The notes below the pieces were generated by a model. That model ran no database searches and had not been told where the DNA came from. It was given only the letters and a program-made list of their open reading frames with translations. Source: an uncultured Lachnospiraceae bacterium (GTDB taxonomy: Bacteria; Bacillota; Clostridia; Lachnospirales; Lachnospiraceae). Taken from it: a stretch of DNA of 64,000 nucleotides. Position numbers and translations under genes: made by a program. The stretch lies in contig CABSEG010000003.1 in the NCBI GenBank assembly GCA_902476645.1, positions 1 to 64,000 of the forward strand. Direction: 5' to 3'. This document shows positions 45,001 through 51,841 of this stretch, one piece after another (within the stretch, counting starts at the first letter, position 1; the number at the start of each line of letters is the position of its first letter).

Positions 45001-45993
45001 ATGAAGAAAAAAGCAGCAGGCATTCTAATAGGTATATTGGCGGCGGCCGGGACACTCGCCGGCTGTGCGGCGAGACAGCCCGCACAGGAGGAAGAAGAGA
45101 AAGATTTGATTACTGTAGGCTTTTCCCAGGTGGGAGCGGAATCAGACTGGAGAATTGCCAATACAGAGTCCATGAAGGAGGCCCTCAGTGAGGAAAATGG
45201 TTTTGAGCTGATTGTCTCAGACGCCCAGCAGAAGCAAGAAAATCAGACAAAGGCCATCCGGGATTTTATCTCCCAGGAGGTGGATGTGATTGTTCTGGCC
45301 CCCGTGACGGAGGACGGATGGGAGACGGTTCTGGAGGAAGCTAAGGAGGCAGAGATCCCGGTGATTGTAATGGATCGGATGATCGACGTGGACGACCCAT
45401 CTCTGTATACTTGCTGGGTGGGCTCTGACTTTAAGCAGGAGGGCATTGACGCGGCCAATTGGCTGGTCTCCTACATGGAAGAACAGGGACGGGGAGACGA
45501 GCAGCACAATATTGTGGTTCTAAAGGGAACCATCGGTTCTTCGGCTCAGATCGGACGCTCCGAGGGGTTTAATGAGACCATTGTAAAATACAGGAATTAT
45601 AAGATTCTTACTCAGCAGAATGGTGAGTTCACCCAGGCCAGAGGACGCAAAGCCATGGAGGAGTGTCTGGAGGAATATCAGGATATTGACGTGGTGGTTT
45701 CCCAGAACGACAATATGTCCTTCGGGGTAATCCAGGCTTTAAAGGCAGCCGGAAAGAAGCCGGGGGAAGATGTGGTGATCATCTCCTTCGACGCGGTGAG
45801 AGCTGCTTTTGAGGCTATGATCCGGGGAGAATTGAACGTATGCATAGAGTGTAATCCACTGCATGGCCCAAAGGTGGCAGAACTGGCCAAAAAGATTGTG
45901 GCAGGGGAAAAAGTAGATAAAGTGCAGTATATGGAGGAAGGGATCTATCCGGCAGAAACCGCCGAACAAGAGCTTCCCAACAGAAAATATTAA
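45001..45993 (+). CDS. Sugar-binding lipoprotein, periplasmic-binding-protein type I (ribose/galactofuranose class)
   Basis: A 330-residue lipoprotein with lipobox LAGC (Cys at residue 21) after MKKKAAGILIGILAAAGT. The mature part is a Peripla_BP_4 sugar-binding fold: VGFSQVGAESDWRIANTESM, DAQQKQENQTKAIRDFISQEVDVIVLAPV and VSQNDNMSFGVIQALKAAGKKPGEDVVIISFD are the typical strands and hinge. The segments resemble YtfQ-like furanose-binding proteins, which fits an arabinose-related ligand next to a GH51 arabinofuranosidase, but ligand identity is inference. No transmembrane permease or sugar ATPase gene is adjacent. It converges with the LytTR gene, with only 11 bases between the two stop codons. 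Confidence 0.88.
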   Translation: MKKKAAGILIGILAAAGTLAGCAARQPAQEEEEKDLITVGFSQVGAESDWRIANTESMKEALSEENGFELIVSDAQQKQENQTKAIRDFISQEVDVIVLAPVTEDGWETVLEEAKEAEIPVIVMDRMIDVDDPSLYTCWVGSDFKQEGIDAANWLVSYMEEQGRGDEQHNIVVLKGTIGSSAQIGRSEGFNETIVKYRNYKILTQQNGEFTQARGRKAMEECLEEYQDIDVVVSQNDNMSFGVIQALKAAGKKPGEDVVIISFDAVRAAFEAMIRGELNVCIECNPLHGPKVAELAKKIVAGEKVDKVQYMEEGIYPAETAEQELPNRKY

Positions 45994-46004
45994 GCAGCTT
46001 GCCC

Positions 46005-46703
46005 TTATGGATGAAGCTTTTTTGTAGCTGCAAATACCTGCTCAATAGCCTTGGTATAATGGGGGGACAAAGAGACGCTCATGCCATTGACCAGCGTCAG
46101 CAAATTTCCGGTTCGTTCCAGGATATAGTGCGTATTCACCACATAGGATCTGTGACAGCGGATAAAGTAGGAGGGGCATTGATCCAGAGCCCATGTCAGA
46201 GAACATTTGACACTGGTTTTGCCCAGGTGTGTGTGAAGATGAACATAATGACCGATACTCTCAAAAAAATAGATCGTATCAAAGGGAATCCGTTTGCTGA
46301 TTCCCCGGTAGGAAAACAGAAAAAACTCCGTAGCTTTCTTATTCCATGCATACTCCAGGCATTCCTTCACGTCCTCCGGACGAAGGGGCTTTAGATAGTA
46401 ACGATAGGCATTCACCTGATATCCCTCAATAGCCCTGTCGGGTTTATCTGCAATAAAGATCAAAGTGTTCTTATATCCCTTTTTCAAAAGCTGTCTGGCG
46501 GAAAGAATTCCGTCCACATCCAGGGTCATATCAATGAAGATCAGATCATATTCTTCGGGGGATGTCATGGTCTCAAAAAAAACGCCGACAGATGAAAAAA
46601 TCGAAACGGTAGGGGCGGCTTTCCCCTGGGCCCAAGATAAAATCATCTCTTTTAAGGCATAGGCATATACAATTTCATCTTCTAAAATGGCAATCTTTAG
46701 CAT
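46005..46703 (-). CDS. LytTR-type response regulator, candidate controller of the peptide cluster
   Basis: A 232-residue regulator of the AgrA/LytR class. The receiver domain has E8/D9/E10 (AILEDEIV), phosphoacceptor D58 (LIFIDMTLDVDG) and the Lys-Pro motif YYLKPLRPEDV. Residues ~128-228 form a LytTR DNA-binding domain (FFESIGHYVHLHTHLGKTSVKCSL, FIRCHRSYVVNTHYI). Three ATGs run in tandem at 46709, 46706 and 46703; the last is chosen because the AGGGGGG ribosome site then has a normal spacing. No histidine kinase gene lies beside it. It lies downstream of the exporter gene on the same strand. LytTR proteins bind 9-bp direct repeats about 21 bp apart, and such repeats are found at three promoters of this cluster. 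That link is inferred from geometry. Confidence 0.9.
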   Translation of the reverse strand: MLKIAILEDEIVYAYALKEMILSWAQGKAAPTVSIFSSVGVFFETMTSPEEYDLIFIDMTLDVDGILSARQLLKKGYKNTLIFIADKPDRAIEGYQVNAYRYYLKPLRPEDVKECLEYAWNKKATEFFLFSYRGISKRIPFDTIYFFESIGHYVHLHTHLGKTSVKCSLTWALDQCPSYFIRCHRSYVVNTHYILERTGNLLTLVNGMSVSLSPHYTKAIEQVFAATKKLHP

Positions 46704-46836
46704 CATCATCCCCCCCTGGCATCTTTTCTTAACGGTATCTTTTGTATTTAATTATTTTAAAAATATAATACCACACTTCTTTTTAAATTTCCACTATATT
46801 TATTCCTTTTTTTGTAAATAAAAAAGAATTATAGAA

Positions 46837-48480
46837 TTAACGTTTTACTGTGGTCACCTTAGTGATTTTACCGGAGGATAAATAGATGATTCTATCCACA
46901 TAGGAGAGGATCTCCTTCCTGTGAGTGACAATAAAATAAAAATCGTAATCCCGGTTCTCTTTTATAAACAGATTAAACCGCTCTTCCGATTCCCGGTCAT
47001 AGTTTGACGTGGCCTCATCCAGGATCAAAATCTGAGATCTGCGGTTTAGGGCCCGCAAAAGAGCTACCTTTTGACGTTCTCCGCCGGATAGTTTTGTCCC
47101 CTCGCTTCCCACGGTGGTATCAAATCGGGATTCCAGTTTTTCAATGGCTTCTGTACAAAAATCCGCCTGATCCAGACCGTGGGCGGGGGTTTTGGAATCC
47201 ATAAGGATATTCTCCATCACAGTACCACGAAACAGGTGGGCGTTTTGGGAAACCACACTGAACTTCTTCCGGTATTCTTCAATATTGTATTCCCCAATGG
47301 GAATCCCATTTACCAGAATCTCCCCCTGGCAGGGTTCACACAATCCCAGGAGAAGACGGATCAGCGTCGTCTTCCCGCAGCCGTTGTCTCCTACCAGGGC
47401 GATCTTTTCCCCCCGGCGCGCGCTAAAGCAGATGTTTTGTAAAACCATGCGATGGGCAAAGCGAACGGAGACATTGCGAAATTCAATCTTGGAGATCACC
47501 TTCTCCGGTAGCAGAGTAGACCCGTAATTTTCCTCTTCCAGATCAAAAAATTTCCGGATATCCTCCACACTGGGCTTGATCTTCTTTAAGGTCACCCGCA
47601 AATCCATAATGGCGTCTATAGGTACCAGCAGGTAAGAGGAAAAGGATAAAAAAGTCACCAGGCTGCCCAAGGTGATTTCTCCACGTATCATAAACATCAC
47701 GCCGGGAAGATACATCAGACTGGTAAAGGCCAGCTCAATCATGCGCATAACACGGGTATTTTTTGCGGTTAAAAGGGAGAGGTCCTTTGTAGCCTCATTG
47801 ATGCGTTCCACATATTCTCCGTATTCCCTGGTTTTTTCAGACTGGAGATTCCAGAGTTTTATATCGATAATCCCCGAAAGAATATCAGAAAACCAGGAAT
47901 TGTAGTCCTTATGGGCCTCCATCAGACGTTTCCCCAAGCGTTCCGCCTCAGCCCGTACCCACAGGTTAAACAAAACCTTAATGGGAATTAACAGCGCAAG
48001 GATCAAAGCCAGACGCCAGTTCAGAATAAATAGCCCCACCGCAGCCCCTGCAGCCTTGCATATTATCATCACAATGATCATACAATTACTGCTGATAATG
48101 CTCATAATGCTGTCAATGTTATATAAAGCGTCCCCAATAGTTTTATAAAATCCCTGCTCTTCATAGTACTTAGGACTCATCTTCAGACCATGGGTCAGAG
48201 CCTTTACTTTCAGGGCTTTCCCTATGGAGTTTGCCACCTGAAGTTCCTGCCTTGTCTGACTATACTGGACGATATTGTCCAGCAAGTAGAGTAGAATCAA
48301 AGACAAGACGCAGTAGAAGACAATCTTACTATTTTTTTCAATTAAACCCAGGTCAATCAGGTAACGGTTCACAAAGGGAGTTACAGCATTAAAAACAGAT
48401 ACTAATATAGAAAAAAATATCATGATACATATAGCGGAGATATAAGGCTTAAACAGCTTATAAATGTCACGAATTTTCAT
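46837..48480 (-). CDS. ABC exporter, fused transmembrane and ATPase domains (peptide export candidate)
   Basis: A 547-residue half-transporter of the exporter type. The N-terminal ~310 residues hold six transmembrane helices. The ATPase domain has Walker A GDNGCGKTT, signature LSGGERQKVALLRAL, Walker B ILILDEATSNYD and the H-loop VTHRKE. It has no N-terminal C39 peptidase domain, so any leader removal would need another protease, such as the S8-type enzyme at 57560. AAGGAG precedes the start codon. It is transcribed away from the radical SAM gene, with a shared 222-bp intergenic region that carries the repeated 9-bp boxes. Role in exporting the mature Cys-rich peptide is inferred from position. 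Confidence 0.88.
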   Translation of the reverse strand: MKIRDIYKLFKPYISAICIMIFFSILVSVFNAVTPFVNRYLIDLGLIEKNSKIVFYCVLSLILLYLLDNIVQYSQTRQELQVANSIGKALKVKALTHGLKMSPKYYEEQGFYKTIGDALYNIDSIMSIISSNCMIIVMIICKAAGAAVGLFILNWRLALILALLIPIKVLFNLWVRAEAERLGKRLMEAHKDYNSWFSDILSGIIDIKLWNLQSEKTREYGEYVERINEATKDLSLLTAKNTRVMRMIELAFTSLMYLPGVMFMIRGEITLGSLVTFLSFSSYLLVPIDAIMDLRVTLKKIKPSVEDIRKFFDLEEENYGSTLLPEKVISKIEFRNVSVRFAHRMVLQNICFSARRGEKIALVGDNGCGKTTLIRLLLGLCEPCQGEILVNGIPIGEYNIEEYRKKFSVVSQNAHLFRGTVMENILMDSKTPAHGLDQADFCTEAIEKLESRFDTTVGSEGTKLSGGERQKVALLRALNRRSQILILDEATSNYDRESEERFNLFIKENRDYDFYFIVTHRKEILSYVDRIIYLSSGKITKVTTVKR

Positions 48481-48520
48481 AGTCGGCTCCTTTCAGGAAT
48501 GAAAAACGTAGTTTTTCTTT

Positions 48521-48548
48521 ATAATAATAAAAAAGAAGACAAAAGTAA
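48521..48548 (-). promoter_or_regulatory. Possible divergent promoter for the ABC exporter
   Basis: Reading the minus strand, TTACTT (48548-48543), a 16-bp spacer, and TATTAT (48526-48521). The first 9-bp regulatory box (48555) lies just upstream of this -35, so one set of boxes could serve both directions. Confidence 0.45.
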
Positions 48549-48554
48549 ATAACT

Positions 48555-48653
48555 GTGCACGAAAAGCGTAAAATCGTTCACGAAATTAATCGTGCACGAA
48601 TATATACAATTCACGCACAAAGTATTCCAATATTTAAAAATATTTAGTATAAT
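48555..48653 (+). promoter_or_regulatory. Promoter P1 of the maturase operon with two pairs of LytTR-like boxes
   Basis: Boxes GTGCACGAA (48555), GTTCACGAA (48576), GTGCACGAA (48592) and ACGCACAAA (48613) form two pairs, each with a 21-bp period. The pairs are offset by 37 bp. The last box starts 35 bp before TATAAT (48648-48653). AGTATTCC follows the last box, and the -35 position (TTCCAA, 48625-48630) is poor, as expected for an activator-dependent promoter. Confidence 0.75.
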
Positions 48654-48702
48654 AGAGCAACAAGAGAACCGTGATAACTGAATAAATCTGAAGGAGGAGA
48701 GC

Positions 48703-50136
48703 ATGACAGATAAAAATTCTATAATTTTCAGAACCTTTCGGACGTATAAAAACGCCTATGTATATGACCGGCATACCAATTCCGTGGTGGCCGTATCAGA
48801 AGAAGAGTATCAGGAGCTCAGACAGGTGGAAAAGGGACTTATGAAACCGGAAGAGAGCGCTGCGATTGCGAAATATCAAAAGCAGGGGATGTTTCAGCCC
48901 AATATCGTAAAAGAGCTGCGGCATCCTCAGACGGATATTATTGAGCATAATTCTGAACGGAAACTGCAGCAGTTGATTTTACAGGTTACACAACAGTGTA
49001 ATCTGCGGTGTGAGTACTGCGCATATTCCGGGATATATGAGGGAAACAGGACGCATTCTTCTAAGAGAATGAGCTTTGAGACGGCCAAAAAGGCCATTGA
49101 TTTCTTCTTTGATCACAGTGTGGAAAATTCTGAGGTGGCCATTGGATTTTACGGTGGAGAGCCGCTTTTGGAGTTTGATCTGATTACCAAATGTGTGGAG
49201 TATATTAAGGAGAAAAATGAGGGCAAGGAAGTCCGGTTGGGAATGACTACAAACGGCACGCTATTGGAGGGTAAACGGGCAGAGTTTTTGGCAGAAAACC
49301 GATTTAGCATTGGCATTAGCCTGGATGGTTCTAAGAAAGAGCATGATGCCTGCAGAAAATTTCCGGACGGATCGGGTTCCTTTGATCTGGTTATGAATCA
49401 TGTAAAGCAGTTGGAGGAGCGATATCCAGATTATGTGAAGGACTGTGTGAAATTTTTCACCACCGTGAATCCGTACATGGATCTGGGATGCGTATTGGAA
49501 TACTTTAATGCAAGCGATGTAATCAACAATGATGCCATCCTGTTTAATAATATGGTATCCGTTGGACTGAAGGATGAGGTTTCCTATGAGGAGTCTTACT
49601 TCCAGGTGAGAAGTTATGAATATATTAAAACCTTATTTTCTATGATTGGAAAATTAGATAGGAAGTATGTGAGCCGTCTGATGGTTGATTCCAGAGCAAG
49701 AGCTGTTCGGAGATGGAAAAGCCTACATAAAAAGACAGAAATAGGTCCAATGGAATATCAGGCGGGGCCCTGTATGCCAGGGATACTTCGGTTGTTTGTG
49801 CGTTATGACGGAAGTTTTTTCCCATGTGAACGAGTAAATGAAAATCTGGATTATTACCAGATCGGTTCCGTGGATGATGGGTTCTACCTGGACCGGATGA
49901 AAAACTTACTGAATCTGGGAAAGCTGACAGAGGAAGAGTGCAAAGAGTGCTGGAACTTGCGTAATTGTCTCATGTGTTCCAATCAAATCGAATTTCACGG
50001 AAATGACAGGCCTTGTAAGAAGGATAAGTTGGAGGTCTGTAGAGGGAATAAGAAAGAAACAGAGTTTGAGTTATACCAGCAGTGTGTACTGAGGGAGTTT
50101 GGTTATACACCAGAAGCAAAGGAGATGTGGAGATGA
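48703..50136 (+). CDS. Radical SAM/SPASM peptide maturase (CLI_3235 / Clo7bot class)
   Basis: A 477-residue radical SAM enzyme. The [4Fe-4S] SAM cluster motif is C99-x3-C103-x2-C106 (CNLRCEYC). The GGEP motif is in FYGGEPLLEFD. A C-terminal SPASM/twitch region supplies further cysteines (GPCMPG, FPCERVNE, CKECWNLRNCLMC, RPCKKDKLEVC). The N-terminal ~85 residues resemble the small leader-binding region found in related peptide maturases. Gene order with the following three genes matches the Clo7bot / CLI_3235-class peptide maturation system I know from family definitions. It would modify cysteines of the precursor at 51522, probably forming thioether links, but the chemistry is inferred. AAGGAGGAG precedes the ATG, and its last 4 bases overlap the next gene. 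Confidence 0.88.
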   Translation: MTDKNSIIFRTFRTYKNAYVYDRHTNSVVAVSEEEYQELRQVEKGLMKPEESAAIAKYQKQGMFQPNIVKELRHPQTDIIEHNSERKLQQLILQVTQQCNLRCEYCAYSGIYEGNRTHSSKRMSFETAKKAIDFFFDHSVENSEVAIGFYGGEPLLEFDLITKCVEYIKEKNEGKEVRLGMTTNGTLLEGKRAEFLAENRFSIGISLDGSKKEHDACRKFPDGSGSFDLVMNHVKQLEERYPDYVKDCVKFFTTVNPYMDLGCVLEYFNASDVINNDAILFNNMVSVGLKDEVSYEESYFQVRSYEYIKTLFSMIGKLDRKYVSRLMVDSRARAVRRWKSLHKKTEIGPMEYQAGPCMPGILRLFVRYDGSFFPCERVNENLDYYQIGSVDDGFYLDRMKNLLNLGKLTEEECKECWNLRNCLMCSNQIEFHGNDRPCKKDKLEVCRGNKKETEFELYQQCVLREFGYTPEAKEMWR

Positions 50137-51212
50137 AAAATATATGGTTTTTCCCGTATCACCCGGATATGGATTTACTAATAGAACAGAGATCCAGATT
50201 AAAGGATGTAACCATTCTAGGTATATCTTCTTATAAGGAAGATGCAGTACTGGTAGATCCTTTAAATAATATACTGGGAAGCAGCGGGAACTTTGAAAAG
50301 GGATTGGCAGAATGCGATCAGCTTGTGTTATTAGAGAATTATAGAAACTGTAAAACGGAAAAATACTATGAGATGATGGAAAAAGCCATTTCTGCCGGGG
50401 TTCAGGTAGTCCTTGTACCGCAGCTTGCGAAGACTCTGGAGCTGAAGTCTTATCAGGGTCAGTATACCTTGCTTCAGAAAACTCATAAAGTAACCCTTTC
50501 CGAGCCTGGAGGATGGGAGGTTTTGGAGCAAAGAAAGTACATGATAAAGACTCCTGTAATTGTGGTATTCGGAATGGGAAAACATTGTAATAAATTTCAA
50601 AATCAGCTTTTTCTAAAAGAGATTTTGGATGGAGACGGATATCATGGGGTGTGGATTTCCTCGAATCCTCTTGGGGCTTTGTTTGGAAGTTATACATTAC
50701 CGGAGTTTTTATTTGATGAGCATTTAGCGATGGCAGAAAAAGTACTTCGGATGAACGAATATTTATACAGTTTAGAATTGGAGAAAAAGCCGGATGTTTT
50801 TCTCATAGGCGTACCAGAGGGGATTGCTGAATTTGAAAAGTACGAGTTCCACCATTTTGGCGAGTATGCATTGGTGATTGGAAGCGCAGTCTCCGTGGAC
50901 AGTGCTGTATTTTGTACTTACTATTTAGATGCTCCCATAAGAAAAGGAATAGAACAGGTAGCTTATCATAGCAAAGAAAAATTTGGATTTCCAGTGGATA
51001 TGGTTTCTGTGGGAAGAACACAATATGAAATGATAGATGGGAGAATTGAAATGATTTATTCATTTCTAAGTAAGGAATATGCGCAGAAGCATTATAATCC
51101 AGCAGATGATTTGGGAAAGTTTTTAGCAGAAGTCTGGAATACAGAACAACTTACAGCAGCAATGGAAAAATTGGTTGTTGGAAAGCTTGAGGAAAATGCA
51201 GAGGCAATATAG
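50133..51212 (+). CDS. Peptide maturation system protein, TIGR04066-like
   Basis: A 359-residue soluble protein that I place, from memory of the family and its context, in the TIGR04066 'peptide maturation system' group. Its biochemical role is unknown. It begins MKNIWFFPYHPDMDLLIEQR and contains a central P-loop-like segment VIVVFGMGKHCNKFQNQLFL near residues 147-166 and a following LDGDGYHGVWISSNPLGALFGS, suggesting a nucleotide-binding fold. A second conserved block is KKPDVFLIGVPEGIAEFEKYEFHHFGEYALVIGSAVS. There is no signal peptide or membrane helix. The start ATG overlaps the maturase stop (ATGA) with AAAGGAG at 50118-50124; the longer frame from 50082 is rejected. It probably acts with the maturase in the cytoplasm. 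Confidence 0.75.
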   Translation: MKNIWFFPYHPDMDLLIEQRSRLKDVTILGISSYKEDAVLVDPLNNILGSSGNFEKGLAECDQLVLLENYRNCKTEKYYEMMEKAISAGVQVVLVPQLAKTLELKSYQGQYTLLQKTHKVTLSEPGGWEVLEQRKYMIKTPVIVVFGMGKHCNKFQNQLFLKEILDGDGYHGVWISSNPLGALFGSYTLPEFLFDEHLAMAEKVLRMNEYLYSLELEKKPDVFLIGVPEGIAEFEKYEFHHFGEYALVIGSAVSVDSAVFCTYYLDAPIRKGIEQVAYHSKEKFGFPVDMVSVGRTQYEMIDGRIEMIYSFLSKEYAQKHYNPADDLGKFLAEVWNTEQLTAAMEKLVVGKLEENAEAI

Positions 51213-51227
51213 ATTTGGGGGCAAACT

Positions 51228-51485
51228 ATGAAGTATACAAAACAAGAGATCATAGAATTGATACGAAAAGTTGTGTTTGAGGTAACGGGAAATGAAGTGG
51301 AGTCTGATGACATGAGTCTTCTAGATACAAAATTGGGTATTAAGCCTGCAGATTTTCTTTATATCTTTGACTTATTAGAAAAAGGGCTGGAGGTTCCAGC
51401 AGTGGATATTTTAAAGAATCATGATTATACAGTTATGAAAATTGATCATATGAGTGAGGCATTGTTGAGCCTAATAAAAACATGA
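51228..51485 (+). CDS. Acyl-carrier-like peptide maturation protein without a visible phosphopantetheine serine
   Basis: An 85-residue acidic helical protein with the size and helix pattern of an acyl carrier protein (IIELIRKVVFEVTGNEVESDDMSLLDTKLGIKPADFLYIFDLLEKGLEVP). In true carriers the helix II start is Asp-Ser-Leu, with Ser carrying phosphopantetheine. Here the equivalent stretch reads GIKPADFLYIF and contains no Ser, so a classic prosthetic arm is unlikely. This agrees with the 'acyl carrier-related' family (TIGR04069) described for Clo7bot cassettes. It may be a chaperone or docking partner for the precursor or the maturase. It starts 15 bases after the TIGR04066-like gene and 36 bases before the precursor gene. 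Confidence 0.78.
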   Translation: MKYTKQEIIELIRKVVFEVTGNEVESDDMSLLDTKLGIKPADFLYIFDLLEKGLEVPAVDILKNHDYTVMKIDHMSEALLSLIKT

Positions 51486-51521
51486 TTCATACATCATGAG
51501 GATTAGAAAGGAGGTGTCACT

Positions 51522-51713
51522 ATGAAAAAGCTTAACAAGAACTTTCATGAAGAGAAAAAGACGGTAGAGGCAATGAATGGTTCCTGCTCTGCTTATGGAT
51601 GTGCTTGCCCTGCAGGAAGTTGTGCTTGTAGTGATCAGACAACAAATAGTTATACTACTTGGGATCGGGAATGGAATAACTATAGAAATGGTTTTAAAAA
51701 TGCTGACTTTTAA
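51522..51713 (+). CDS. Cys-rich precursor peptide (Clo7bot-like RiPP)
   Basis: A 63-residue precursor. Residues 1-20 form a charged leader (MKKLNKNFHEEKKTVEAMNG), with a KTVEA segment like those of Clo7bot peptides. Five cysteines follow at 22, 27, 29, 34 and 36, with regular spacing 5-2-5-2 (SCSAYGCACPAGSCACS). The C-terminal third is Trp/Tyr/Asn-rich (YTTWDREWNNYRNGF). AAGGAGGTG just upstream is the strongest ribosome site in the cluster, fitting high expression. A terminator hairpin follows at 51772. Predicted to be modified by the radical SAM enzyme, cleaved and exported. Activity (antimicrobial, signal or other) cannot be known from sequence. Confidence 0.85.
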   Translation: MKKLNKNFHEEKKTVEAMNGSCSAYGCACPAGSCACSDQTTNSYTTWDREWNNYRNGFKNADF

Positions 51714-51771
51714 AAATGTAATAAGTTGATTGGTGATTAAAATTAAGTAAGATCCTTATGATGTGATGAAT

Positions 51772-51799
51772 GGAGGCTCTGTTTAGGAGCCTCCTTAAA
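51772..51799 (+). terminator. Terminator/attenuator after the precursor peptide gene
   Basis: GGAGGCTC (51772-51779) and GAGCCTCC (51787-51794) form a perfect 8-bp stem with a 7-base loop, followed by TTAAAATT. It lies between the peptide gene and the first permease, and would keep peptide mRNA in excess of permease mRNA. Confidence 0.75.
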
Positions 51800-51841
51800 A
51801 TTAAAATAGACTTTCAAAGTTTTGAAATGGGGGGTGGAGCC

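Noticed and set aside
44171..45085. 304-residue minus-strand frame over the GH51 C-terminus
   Set aside because: It is a shadow of the Lys-rich Big_2 repeats and crosses a terminator and the start of the next gene.
45999..46394. 131-residue plus-strand frame opposite the LytTR gene
   Set aside because: Antisense to a clear LytTR domain, no ribosome site, no recognisable motif.
51770..51841. 24-residue N-terminal extension of permease 1
   Set aside because: It would begin inside the terminator hairpin, and paralogues start at the equivalent of 51842, where a ribosome site exists.
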